A DNA stretch of 16,446 nt from CALXZG01 sp034184445 (GCA_034184445.1 JAXFZX010000020.1:1-16446); one strand, 5' to 3'. Positions 6,621 to 13,719 are shown, numbered from the stretch's first letter. Program-made: numbers and translations. Notes: generated from the letters alone by a model not told the origin.

Positions 6621-8384
6621 TTACATTTTCTCCGGCACTTGCAAGCCCAACAAATCCGCCACCGTTTCCGCCACATGCAGGGTGTATTTCGTAAGTAGCA
6701 ATCGTGATTGTTGAGTTTCCTTGTCTGCATCTTTAATCGGGCAGTCATGGTAGAATAAGTTAAAATCTTGCGCCAGTTTAAACAGGTAATCCGCAATCAC
6801 ATGCGGTGTCCGATTGTCATAGGCGGTCTGCACCGAATCGGGTAGGGCGTAGAGCCGTAATAACAACTGCCTTTCCGCCGGTGTTGTGATTTGAACGGTA
6901 TCGCCAGCCAGCAATGTTGCCGGTTCATTCATTTTTTCTAGGACAGACTTCATTCGTACCATAGCGTATAACAGGTAGGGACCTGTTTTCCCTTCGGTAC
7001 TGGTCAGTTTATCCTCATCAAACACATAATTTTTAATGCGTTCGTTAATCAAATCTGCGAATTTTAAAGCCGATACCCCGACAATCTGTGAAATACTTGC
7101 CTTTTCATCGGGGGTCAAATCGCGCCCCATTTCACCCGATTCCATTTTTTTAAGGGCTGCTTCTTTTGCTGTATCAATTAAATAGCGTAGCGTAGGTACC
7201 CCTCCCGATCGGGTCTTATAGGGCTTATTATCGGTGCCGTTAATCGTGCCGAAGCCTAAGTGCTCCAAACTGACATTTTTTGCAATTCCGATTTTTTGGG
7301 AAGCCAGAAAGACTTGCTCAAAATGAAGACCTTGACGCGCATCTACCACATATAAAATAGCATCCGGATGAAATTCCTCTACCCGTTCCTCTATTGTGGC
7401 GATATCGGTTGCCGCATACATCACGCCCCCATCGGATTTAACCATAATCACGGGTGGCAAATCGTTTCCGTTCTTGGATTTACCGAGGGGAATAATTTCC
7501 GCCCCCTGATCTTTAATCAATGTCCCGTTGGCGCGTAGCCGTTCAATCATTTTCCAAAGTCGTTCATGCACATGGCTTTCACCACGCCACAAGTCAAAGG
7601 AAACCCCTAATTCATCATACAATTTCCGAATGTCGGCAACGGACAGGCTAATAAAGTGTTTCCACAGTGCCCGATATCCCCTATGTCCGTCTTGCAATAG
7701 TTTTGTATTTTCATGCGCCCGTGCGGCAAAGGCTTCATCCTCTTTGGCGTGTTGGCTGGCAATCGGATACATGGTTTCTAAATCTTTGCCGGTAAAGGGG
7801 GCATTTTGGGGATACTCCCCCGTAAAATTTGGGTCAAAATAGGGAAGAGCGGGGTTTCTATCTTGTAATTCCGTGATCAGCAATCCCATCGGTTTTCCCC
7901 AATCGCCTAAGTGCACATCCCCGATGACTTTATCGCCGACAAAGCGACAAATGCGTTTAATGGATTCCCCAATGATGGCTGGACGCAAATGCCCCACATG
8001 TAAGGCCTTAGCCACATTCGGTCCGCCATAATCCATTACAATCGTTTTGGAAGTATCGGGGCGTTCATATCCACATTTTTTATCCGCCAAAATTGGAAAT
8101 AAATTTTTTCCTAATACTTCATTTGCAATTTTCATATTAATAAAACCGGGGCCATCTACGGACACCGTTTCAAAAAAAAGATCCAGCCGCAATTTTTCGG
8201 CAATTTGTTCGGCCAATGCCCGCGGATTCTGGCGCATAGATTTTGCAAGAGGTAGGGCCCCGTTTGATTGATAATCACTGATATCCGGCCGATCCGATAA
8301 ACGCACCAAAGTATTTTCCGCACTCAGTCCACAGTCAACAAATGCTTTTCTAACTTTTTCCTTAATTTGATTGAGTAAATTCAT
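6621..8384 (-). CDS. argS: Arginyl-tRNA synthetase
   Basis: A full-length (587 aa) class I synthetase that charges tRNA-Arg with arginine in the cytoplasm. The N-terminal Add-1 domain (about 1-108) is followed by the catalytic core with the HIGH motif as HVGH at 129-132, in GGPNVAKALHVGHLRPAIIG, matching the E. coli-like ArgRS group. The KMSKS loop is replaced by YKTRSGGVPTLRYLID, the degenerate form normal in this group. The DALR anticodon-binding domain closes the protein (TGPYLLYAMVRMKSVL, then HVAETVADLLGLQVPEKM). AAAGGA precedes the ATG by about 10 nt. The gene stands alone and converges on yqgE with no room for a terminator. Confidence 0.97.
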   Translation of the reverse strand: MNLLNQIKEKVRKAFVDCGLSAENTLVRLSDRPDISDYQSNGALPLAKSMRQNPRALAEQIAEKLRLDLFFETVSVDGPGFINMKIANEVLGKNLFPILADKKCGYERPDTSKTIVMDYGGPNVAKALHVGHLRPAIIGESIKRICRFVGDKVIGDVHLGDWGKPMGLLITELQDRNPALPYFDPNFTGEYPQNAPFTGKDLETMYPIASQHAKEDEAFAARAHENTKLLQDGHRGYRALWKHFISLSVADIRKLYDELGVSFDLWRGESHVHERLWKMIERLRANGTLIKDQGAEIIPLGKSKNGNDLPPVIMVKSDGGVMYAATDIATIEERVEEFHPDAILYVVDARQGLHFEQVFLASQKIGIAKNVSLEHLGFGTINGTDNKPYKTRSGGVPTLRYLIDTAKEAALKKMESGEMGRDLTPDEKASISQIVGVSALKFADLINERIKNYVFDEDKLTSTEGKTGPYLLYAMVRMKSVLEKMNEPATLLAGDTVQITTPAERQLLLRLYALPDSVQTAYDNRTPHVIADYLFKLAQDFNLFYHDCPIKDADKETQQSRLLLTKYTLHVAETVADLLGLQVPEKM

Positions 8385-8420
8385 TTAATTGCAATCCTTT
8401 AAAAAAATAAAATATATCCT

Positions 8421-8449
8421 ATGGTATCACAAATATCCCCCAAATGCAA
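8421..8449 (-). promoter_or_regulatory. Predicted sigma70 promoter for argS
   Basis: On the minus strand, TTGCAT (8449-8444) and TACCAT (8426-8421) are 17 bp apart, about 40 bp before the argS ATG. Each box matches at 4 of 6 positions. Confidence 0.35.
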
Positions 8450-8498
8450 CTTTAATTTAAAGCATTTCAAGTAAATAATAGGCAGATTCAAATAGTTC

Positions 8499-8527
8499 TT
8501 GACATTTTGATTGAATATATGTATAAT
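8499..8527 (+). promoter_or_regulatory. Perfect-consensus sigma70 promoter for rpmI-rplT
   Basis: TTGACA (8499-8504) and TATAAT (8522-8527) with exactly 17 bp between them match the sigma70 consensus at all 12 positions. The start is expected near 8534. This fits the high demand for ribosomal proteins. Confidence 0.9.
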
Positions 8528-8533
8528 ACGCCC

Positions 8534-8605
8534 GTTGGGCAAAGAGGCTAGAAAAAATTGGCTGCCTTCCGCCCTAATGTTAACCAACTGTAAAAGGAAG
8601 ATAAA
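8534..8605 (+). promoter_or_regulatory. rpmI-rplT 5' leader, candidate autoregulatory RNA
   Basis: The predicted 72-nt leader can fold as a hairpin: GGGC 8537-8540 with GCCC 8571-8574, and GAGGC 8544-8548 with GCCUU 8564-8568 inside it. Alternatively CUUCC (8566-8570) is complementary to the rpmI ribosome-binding site GGAAG (8596-8600), and GUUGG (8534-8538) to CCAAC (8584-8588). L20 represses its own operon through leader RNA in E. coli and Bacillus; the same role here is inference from this pairing. Confidence 0.45.
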
Positions 8606-8797
8606 ATGCCAAAATTAAAAAGCAAAAGCGCGATTAAAAAGCGTTTTAAAACAACAGCAACCGGTAAAATTAAAGGTGGTTATGTTGCCAAAAGGCACTT
8701 GTTAATCAATAAACCGAAGAAAATGAAACGCAATGCCAGGGGAAGTCATGTTTTGACAACCGTTGTTGCGAATATCGTTAAGAAGTTTATGCATTAA
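8606..8797 (+). CDS. rpmI: 50S ribosomal protein L35
   Basis: 63 aa, very basic, with the L35 signature MPKLKSKSAIKKRFKTTATG at the N-terminus, then the HLLINKPKKMKRNARG stretch. L35 is a small component of the large ribosomal subunit. The ribosome-binding site AAAAGGAAG lies 5 nt before the ATG. rplT follows after 11 nt. In many bacteria infC (initiation factor IF3) opens this operon; here it is not upstream, where argS runs the other way, so the promoter serves only rpmI-rplT. Confidence 0.97.
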   Translation: MPKLKSKSAIKKRFKTTATGKIKGGYVAKRHLLINKPKKMKRNARGSHVLTTVVANIVKKFMH

Positions 8798-8808
8798 GGA
8801 GGTTCGCT

Positions 8809-9162
8809 ATGGCAAGAGTAAAACGTGGTACGACAGTTCGTGCAAAACACAATAAAATTTTGAAATTGGCCAAGGGATATCGTGGTCGCAATTCCAAGGT
8901 TTATACGGTTGCAAAAGAGAAAGTTGAAAAAGGATTAAAATATGCCTATCGTGATCGGCGTAAAAAGAGAACCGAAATTCGGCAACTCTGGATCGTGCGG
9001 ATCAATGCAGCTGTTCGCGAAAATGGAATGGTTTATTCTAAATTCATGAATGGGTTAAGTAAGGCAGGTATTGAATTGGATAGAAAGGTTCTGGCGGACA
9101 TTGCTTTAAATGATCCGAAGGCCTTTGCCGATTTGGTAGAACAAGCCAAAAAAGCACTTTAA
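8809..9162 (+). CDS. rplT: 50S ribosomal protein L20
   Basis: 117 aa, the normal length for L20. It opens MARVKRGTTVRAKHNKILKL and continues AKGYRGRNSKVYTVAKEKV, the long rRNA-binding extension. The globular part holds RQLWIVRINAAVRENGMVYSKF and ends in an Ala/Lys-rich helix. L20 is needed for early assembly of the 50S subunit and is the usual autoregulator of this operon. A near-perfect Shine-Dalgarno (AAGGAGG) lies 6 nt before the ATG. A strong terminator follows 20 nt after the stop. Confidence 0.98.
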   Translation: MARVKRGTTVRAKHNKILKLAKGYRGRNSKVYTVAKEKVEKGLKYAYRDRRKKRTEIRQLWIVRINAAVRENGMVYSKFMNGLSKAGIELDRKVLADIALNDPKAFADLVEQAKKAL

Positions 9163-9182
9163 TCTGCAACGGGTTATAAAAG

Positions 9183-9212
9183 TGTCACCGATTCTTCGGT
9201 GACATTTTTTTT
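9183..9212 (+). terminator. Rho-independent terminator of rpmI-rplT
   Basis: A perfect 9-bp stem (TGTCACCGA 9183-9191 with TCGGTGACA 9196-9204), a 4-nt loop and eight T. On the minus strand the same stem is followed by CTTTTAT, so it may also end the opposing operon, whose last stop codon lies in the T-run. Confidence 0.92.
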
Positions 9213-10035
9213 AACGAATATTGATTTGATAGATTAAATCGGCTGGTTCGTCTATGGTTTTGGGGGCATTTCGCCATAATTTAAAAGTCGCAGTTGCGGG
9301 ATAGCCCTCTATCACAAAGCTTGTTTCGGGTTGATGGGGTGATCCGTTATTACAACCACCGGGGTACCCGCAGCTGCCACCTACATGGATAAAATCACGA
9401 AAACGATAGATATGATTGGATATATTTTTTTGTTGGGTAAAGCGGATATTCTCTGTTCTTTCCGCATAGACATAGGGAACACCGAAATCAATGGCATTTC
9501 TGCCATTAAAAGAATACTGCATGTGTGGCGCCCGCATGTGATTGTTTTTCGCGATATTTTCAATGACCCCTTCATGGGATGACATATTGTAATCTACTGA
9601 AAAAGTCATCGTATCCGTCTCAAAGGAAATCTGTGTGGGCTCGGGGTAGGAAAGCGGACAATAACCGTTTTCATTCGTTAAGACCAAGGCAAATCCTTCT
9701 TCTACACTTATCAATAAAAAAGGATTATCTATAAATCGGCTTTCATCGGATTCCCCTTCAATAGACAGTTTCCCCGGACCGTAGCACAAAAGTCCTTTTA
9801 ATCCCCACCATGGTTTTCCGCCTTCAATTTGCCGAAAGACAGAACTAGTGTCCGCGTGATAGGCCCCTTGGAAGAAGATGGGGTAATCGGATATCATTTT
9901 ATTGCGCACGCGAAAGATTTCTTCTTTGTCCGAAAAATCCAATTCTCGTGGTGGATTAATGGGAAAAGAATATATTCCGGCCTTTGGGGCTATTACCCAA
10001 CAAAGAATTATCATTAATAAAGCGTATTTTTTCAT
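9211..10035 (-). CDS. Secreted protein of unknown function at the end of the Fo operon
   Basis: 274 aa, not recognised. MKKYALLMIILCWVIAPKAG is a clear signal peptide without a lipobox, so the product should be periplasmic or released. The mature part looks beta-rich, with many aromatics. It has four cysteines, C84, C126 and the close pair C222/C228 in GGSCGYPGGCNN, enough for two disulfides. The conserved-looking tail is SFVIEGYPATATFKLWRNAP. No enzymatic motif is evident. The gene starts 8 nt after the atpF stop, and its ribosome-binding site GAGGGG overlaps that stop codon (TAG), so it is very likely translated with atpF. The DsbA-like protein encoded earlier in the same operon could oxidise it; that is inference. 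Codon use does not look foreign by eye. Confidence 0.8.
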   Translation of the reverse strand: MKKYALLMIILCWVIAPKAGIYSFPINPPRELDFSDKEEIFRVRNKMISDYPIFFQGAYHADTSSVFRQIEGGKPWWGLKGLLCYGPGKLSIEGESDESRFIDNPFLLISVEEGFALVLTNENGYCPLSYPEPTQISFETDTMTFSVDYNMSSHEGVIENIAKNNHMRAPHMQYSFNGRNAIDFGVPYVYAERTENIRFTQQKNISNHIYRFRDFIHVGGSCGYPGGCNNGSPHQPETSFVIEGYPATATFKLWRNAPKTIDEPADLIYQINIR

Positions 10036-10043
10036 TTTCCCCT

Positions 10044-10553
10044 CTATTTTACGGACGATTTATATAAATCCAAAGAAACACACACTTTTTCAACCCATAA
10101 ATTTGTGCTTTGCGCTGTTTTCCTTTTATCTTGTTTAAGTGGCCATGATTTTTGGGCTTTTGAGATAATTTGGTTAAGCATTTGGCGTTTAATATCCTGA
10201 CGCCCGTTTTCTTCAATCATTTGCAGTCGTAATTTTGTTTCTTGCTGTTGACGGGCCATTCTGTCCCGACATTGGGCAAGGGCTTCGGCTTCTAAAAAAG
10301 CAATGTCATGATCGGCATCGGCCATCAACTGTGAACGTAGGCTTTGGCGATTTTGATAGTCGGCATAATATTGTTCTTTCAAGTGTTGTGCCTTGTCGGC
10401 CAAAGCAGTTGCTTCGTCAAATCGGTGTTGAATTAAGGTGGCTTGCCGTTCTCCAAAGTTTTTTATCATTCGCCCTAAGGGCAGTATGGCCAACAGGATA
10501 ACCAATAAAAAAGCGCATGCTATCCAAAATTCGGGTGATTCAATCCAATTCAT
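10044..10553 (-). CDS. atpF: ATP synthase Fo subunit b
   Basis: 169 aa. One membrane helix near the N-terminus (residues about 8-27, FWIACAFLLVILLAILPLG) is followed by a long, highly charged helix rich in Gln, Ala, Arg and Glu, the peripheral-stalk layout of subunit b. The stalk holds the F1 head (alpha3beta3) against the rotating c-ring, pairing here with b'. The start overlaps the end of atpF' by 14 nt, which indicates coupled translation and suits two proteins needed one to one. The sequence is divergent and the family is judged mainly by topology, length and position in the operon. The last 40 residues after KAQKSW are less typical. Confidence 0.9.
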   Translation of the reverse strand: MNWIESPEFWIACAFLLVILLAILPLGRMIKNFGERQATLIQHRFDEATALADKAQHLKEQYYADYQNRQSLRSQLMADADHDIAFLEAEALAQCRDRMARQQQETKLRLQMIEENGRQDIKRQMLNQIISKAQKSWPLKQDKRKTAQSTNLWVEKVCVSLDLYKSSVK

Positions 10554-10995
10554 GGGGGTGTTCCTGATTTGTTAAGTGTTGGACAAGATGATAAGCCAAT
10601 TTTTCCGATAGTTGCGATGCCTCCCGATTAAGGATTTGGGCCGTGCGATTGATTTTGCTTTCTGCGCGTCTGATTTTTCCTTTTAATTGCAGTTCGTTTT
10701 TATTTTCGGCTTGATTGACTTTGTGATTGATTTCCTGATAGGCTTTTTGGATTTTTTTGTTCTTTTCTTTTTCGGCATCCATCATATAAGTTTGATACCG
10801 TTGATGATAGTTCATAGCCTCCCGATTGAATTTTTCGGCGCGATCCAAAATTTCCCGAATTTTATGCTCACGATCATTGATGGTTTCATCCAACATCGGG
10901 CAGATTAACTGACTCATCATCAGGTAAAGGAACCCAAAGCTGATCAATAACCAAAAAATTTGTGTGCCGTAAAAAGCCGTTTCAAATTGAGGCAT
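10540..10995 (-). CDS. atpF': ATP synthase Fo subunit b'
   Basis: 151 aa. The N-terminus MPQFETAFYGTQIFWLLISFGFLYLMMS is characteristic of b' (AtpG/AtpX), the second stalk subunit found in Alphaproteobacteria, Cyanobacteria and chloroplasts. A single membrane helix at about 12-31 is followed by P-x-L-x-x-x-I-x-D-R and a long charged coiled coil running to the end. It forms the peripheral stalk as a b/b' heterodimer. It begins 9 nt after atpE, and its last 14 nt contain the start of atpF. Confidence 0.94.
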   Translation of the reverse strand: MPQFETAFYGTQIFWLLISFGFLYLMMSQLICPMLDETINDREHKIREILDRAEKFNREAMNYHQRYQTYMMDAEKEKNKKIQKAYQEINHKVNQAENKNELQLKGKIRRAESKINRTAQILNREASQLSEKLAYHLVQHLTNQEHPHELD

Positions 10996-11004
10996 CTGAA
11001 TCCT

Positions 11005-11250
11005 TTACATATACAACATAATAATTGCCAGCCCCAAAGCATATAAAGCAATGGCTTCTGTAATTGCGGCTCCACCCCAAGCAAAAAGGCTGACATCATT
11101 TTTGACTTCGGGATTGCGGCTAACGGCGGAAATAATGGTCACCCAAATTTGGGAAACGCCTTTGGCAACCCCCAACATAACCAAACTGATTAATCCGATT
11201 GATAGGTATTTTGCCGCTTCTGCAATGTATTGTAGTGTTTGTTGTTCCAT
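11005..11250 (-). CDS. atpE: ATP synthase Fo subunit c
   Basis: 81 aa, two membrane helices joined by the polar loop S-R-N-P-E (R45-N46-P47). The rotor subunit whose ring carries protons across the membrane. E65 in AAITEAIALYALG is the ion-carrying carboxylate, aligning without gaps to Asp61 of E. coli. The sodium ligands known from Ilyobacter, Q32 and S66, are V32 and A66 here, so a proton enzyme is expected. Helix 1 is poor in glycine (GLISLVMLGVAKGVSQIW) and carries K30 in its middle, where other alphaproteobacterial c subunits have Ile or Leu; see findings. AAAGGA precedes the ATG. It lies between atpB and atpF' with gaps of 13 and 9 nt. Confidence 0.96.
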   Translation of the reverse strand: MEQQTLQYIAEAAKYLSIGLISLVMLGVAKGVSQIWVTIISAVSRNPEVKNDVSLFAWGGAAITEAIALYALGLAIIMLYM

Positions 11251-11263
11251 ATTTTTTTTCCTT

Positions 11264-11986
11264 TCACGAATGCATATTCAGGGCTTCCCCCAAATAAATA
11301 CTGGTTAAAATTGTATAGATATAGGCTTGTAAAAAGGCGATTCCGGCCTCAAATAAAATCATGATCCCCACGAATAGCAGGGGAAATGCGCCCGCTAAAC
11401 CGGATGTATAAACAAATCCTGCTAAAATTTTTAGCAAAATATGACCGACGACCATATTCATGACCAGACGAACGGTTAGGCTAAACGGTTTAGCAATAAA
11501 GGATATGATTTCTATGGGGACAACGATCGGGGCAACAGGCCATGGGATACCATTCGGTAAAAAAGTACGAAACCACCGCCATTTGTGGTGATAAAGTCCA
11601 ACCCCTGCCGATATCAATAGTCCCAATAGAGCAAATGCCCCTACCGGTGCCAATTGGCTGGTAAAGGTAAAGCTATATGGCGCAAGTCCCAATAAATTTC
11701 CCATAAAGACCATAATGAAGACACTGAACACAAAGGGGACATAGGCCTGATATTTATCCCCGATTGTATCTTTGGCGGTTGCGATGATAAAGCGGTAGAG
11801 GGCTTCAACGACCGCTTGCCCCGTTGTTGGGATAATTTTTTGCGGATAGATTAGAATCCATAGCATAAATACACCAATAACCGCCGATAGCAACATAAAA
11901 ATAGCCGAATTCGTTAGGGATAGATTCCAACCCCCGATAGACAGAGGAATGATTGTTTGAACGGTAAATTGGTGCAGCGGATTCAT
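11264..11986 (-). CDS. atpB: ATP synthase Fo subunit a
   Basis: 240 aa, about six membrane segments; the stator half of the proton channel in the inner membrane. The essential arginine is R173 in FSLTVRLVMNMVVGH, matching Arg210 of E. coli. Q220 in GIAFLQAYIYTILTSIYLGEAL matches the conserved Gln of the last helix. The N-terminus MNPLHQFTVQTIIP is typical of the alphaproteobacterial form. The frame stays open further upstream, but ATG 11986 is chosen because it overlaps the atpI stop as ATGA and gives the normal length and N-terminus. AGAGGG lies about 11 nt upstream. Confidence 0.96.
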   Translation of the reverse strand: MNPLHQFTVQTIIPLSIGGWNLSLTNSAIFMLLSAVIGVFMLWILIYPQKIIPTTGQAVVEALYRFIIATAKDTIGDKYQAYVPFVFSVFIMVFMGNLLGLAPYSFTFTSQLAPVGAFALLGLLISAGVGLYHHKWRWFRTFLPNGIPWPVAPIVVPIEIISFIAKPFSLTVRLVMNMVVGHILLKILAGFVYTSGLAGAFPLLFVGIMILFEAGIAFLQAYIYTILTSIYLGEALNMHS

Positions 11987-12267
11987 TTTTTCTTTTTTCC
12001 CTCTTGTATGGCATAGCGTGCGGTAGAGTATAGACCGGCCACTCCACCAAGGAGTGTTAACCCTGCTGTTAATAAGACACTGGTTCCGAAAAATTTTTGC
12101 AAGAAAAGCCCTACGGCACATCCCACAAAGATGCATCCCAATAAGTCTGTTAAAATTGTGATCAAGATATTATAGCCGTTTATCCCCGGATCAATTCGCA
12201 TAGGCTTGTCGGTTTTGCTTTTCATGGCTTTGATTTCAAGATCCAGTTGCTCAGTTTCTTTGGTCAT
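11983..12267 (-). CDS. atpI: AtpI/AtpZ-family assembly factor of F1Fo ATP synthase
   Basis: 94 aa. A charged cytoplasmic N-terminus, then two membrane helices (about 33-56 ILITILTDLLGCIFVGCAVGLFL and 62-82 TSVLLTAGLTLLGGVAGLYST) and a basic C-terminus (EGKKKK). These proteins help assemble the c-ring or supply magnesium and are usually the first gene of the Fo operon, as here. The start ATG shares one base with the stop of the upstream DsbA-like gene (TAATG), and its stop overlaps the atpB ATG, so all three are likely co-translated. Confidence 0.88.
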   Translation of the reverse strand: MTKETEQLDLEIKAMKSKTDKPMRIDPGINGYNILITILTDLLGCIFVGCAVGLFLQKFFGTSVLLTAGLTLLGGVAGLYSTARYAIQEGKKKK

Positions 12268-12857
12268 TATGGGATGAGGGCCTCTATTTCTGGTATAATT
12301 TTAGGATCTGCTCCCACGAATGTTTTACGCTTTATCCCCTGAACCACGACGACAGTCGGCATGGCGCGCACGCGATACATCTGCGCCAAGTTATTGCGTT
12401 GTTCCAAGACCGTTTGTTCCAGTTTCAGGTTGCTCAGGCATCTTTCCTGCGATTTGGCATTTAATCCGGCCTCGCCGGCAAAAGCTTTTAATTTTTTTTC
12501 ATATCCGCTACCATGAGACCAAGCCTCTTGGTTTTGATAGACCTGATTCATAAAGCGTTCATATTGGGGATTTGTCATACACCGCGCCATTTTTGCCACA
12601 GCCATAGAACGCACATCATGTCCCATATCAACGACTTTAATTTGGGCGCGTCCCGAATCGGCTAGGTCTTTAATAAGGGTTGGCATAATATCCGCATGGA
12701 AGGCCGCACAATGCGGGCAAGACGGTGAAGTGAATACATATACCAAATGATCGCTGTTAGTTCCAAAAGTCCTCAGTTGTTCGGCATTAACGGTCGGCGC
12801 AGCGTTAGCAACCGACACACCAATACACATCACGGTTATCCAAGTTAACAGACGCAT
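12267..12857 (-). CDS. Periplasmic DsbA-like thiol oxidoreductase
   Basis: 196 aa. Signal peptide MRLLTWITVMCIGVSVANAA with cleavage after ANA or NAA. The thioredoxin-fold core shows the redox motif CPHC at 47-50 (YVFTSPSCPHCAAFH), identical to that of E. coli DsbA, and the cis-proline P167 in VRAMPTVVVV. Helical insertion between them, about 80-160, carries two further cysteines, C93 and C140, which could form the second, non-catalytic disulfide known from some alphaproteobacterial DsbA proteins. The expected role is forming disulfides in exported proteins. The ribosome-binding site GGAGGT lies inside the end of the BI-1-like gene, 2 nt upstream. It is unusual as part of an ATP synthase operon. 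Confidence 0.9.
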   Translation of the reverse strand: MRLLTWITVMCIGVSVANAAPTVNAEQLRTFGTNSDHLVYVFTSPSCPHCAAFHADIMPTLIKDLADSGRAQIKVVDMGHDVRSMAVAKMARCMTNPQYERFMNQVYQNQEAWSHGSGYEKKLKAFAGEAGLNAKSQERCLSNLKLEQTVLEQRNNLAQMYRVRAMPTVVVVQGIKRKTFVGADPKIIPEIEALIP

Positions 12858-12859
12858 TT

Positions 12860-13585
12860 TTACCTCCGATCGTTCATAAAGTATAAAATCAGGCGAAATA
12901 AGTTAATGAAATCCAGATAGAGTGCCAAAGCCCCCGAAATAGCCAAAGCATTTTTTTGATCATCTGAATACAAATCGTTATACATCAACTTTAATTTTTG
13001 GGTATCATAGGCCGTTAACCCCACAAAGATAATAACCGATAACACCATCACGGCAAAGTTGACGGCACTTGATCCAAGGAAGATATTAACGATTCCAGCC
13101 AATATCACGCCCACAAGCCCCATAAACAGGAATCCGCCCCAACCGGCTAAGGATCTCTGTGTGGTATATCCGTAAAGGCTCAGGCCGGCGAAACTGCCCG
13201 CCGTCACAAGGAATGCTTGAAAAATGGCGACATTTTGATAGAACAGGAATATGTTTGAAAGAGACACCCCCATCAACACCGAAAATAGCCAGAATAGTCC
13301 TTGTGCTTTGGCAACGCGCATATGTCCGATTGCCGAAGAGATCATAAAAATCAGGATTAAGGGCGAAAAAATGGCCACCCAACCCCATATAGAATAAGTC
13401 AGTCCCTGCGCCGTTTGTCGGTAGAACAGGTTCATTAAGGGCGAATGAACGGTGCCATAGGCCACCAGCCCCGACAAAGCCAAACCGCCCGCCATATAGT
13501 TATAAACTTTTCCGAAATAGGCCCGCATACCGTCGGCCATTTTTTCAACTGCGTCAAAGGGGCGCCCCCCCATTTGAAATGGCAT
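12860..13585 (-). CDS. Bax inhibitor-1/YccA family inner-membrane protein
   Basis: 241 aa with about seven hydrophobic segments. The family signatures are near the C-terminus: FVGLTAYDTQKLK (about 189-201), with the conserved Asp pair region, and ALALYLDFINLFRLILYFM (about 220-238). Bacterial members (YccA, YbhL, BsYetJ) are inner-membrane proteins; YccA modulates FtsH proteolysis and YetJ is a pH-sensitive calcium leak channel. Which role applies here is unknown. AAAGGAG lies 7 nt before the ATG. It is the first gene of the long operon through the Fo genes, with a predicted promoter just upstream. Confidence 0.93.
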   Translation of the reverse strand: MPFQMGGRPFDAVEKMADGMRAYFGKVYNYMAGGLALSGLVAYGTVHSPLMNLFYRQTAQGLTYSIWGWVAIFSPLILIFMISSAIGHMRVAKAQGLFWLFSVLMGVSLSNIFLFYQNVAIFQAFLVTAGSFAGLSLYGYTTQRSLAGWGGFLFMGLVGVILAGIVNIFLGSSAVNFAVMVLSVIIFVGLTAYDTQKLKLMYNDLYSDDQKNALAISGALALYLDFINLFRLILYFMNDRR

Positions 13586-13608
13586 AATATTTTCTCCTTT
13601 ACAATGAT

Positions 13609-13637
13609 GTTATAGCCTTTTCCCAAATAAAAAACAA
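13609..13637 (-). promoter_or_regulatory. Predicted sigma70 promoter of the BI-1/dsbA/atp operon
   Basis: On the minus strand, TTGTTT (13637-13632) and TATAAC (13614-13609) with a 17-bp spacer; the -10 matches at 5 of 6 positions. It would give a leader of about 15-20 nt before the BI-1-like ATG. No other convincing promoter was found within the operon. Confidence 0.45.
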
Positions 13638-13690
13638 GGCTTTTATTGTAAAAAATCAAGAGGGCAGGGATAATTATTGCAAATAGACAT

Positions 13691-13719
13691 AAAAAAAGAG
13701 AGGCATAACGCCTCTCTTT
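13691..13719 (-). terminator. Rho-independent terminator of the adhesin gene
   Basis: A perfect 10-bp stem (13695-13704 with 13710-13719, AAAGAGAGGC/GCCTCTCTTT) with a 5-nt loop. Read on the minus strand it is followed by a T-run, and it lies 15 nt after the adhesin stop. Confidence 0.88.

Noticed and set aside
11005..11250. Sodium-driven ATP synthase
   Set aside because: Of the known Na+ ligands, Q32 and S66 are replaced by V32 and A66; only the carboxylate E65 remains.
11987..12136. N-terminal extension of subunit a by 50 residues
   Set aside because: It lies inside atpI in another frame; ATG 11986 has the ATGA overlap and the family N-terminus.
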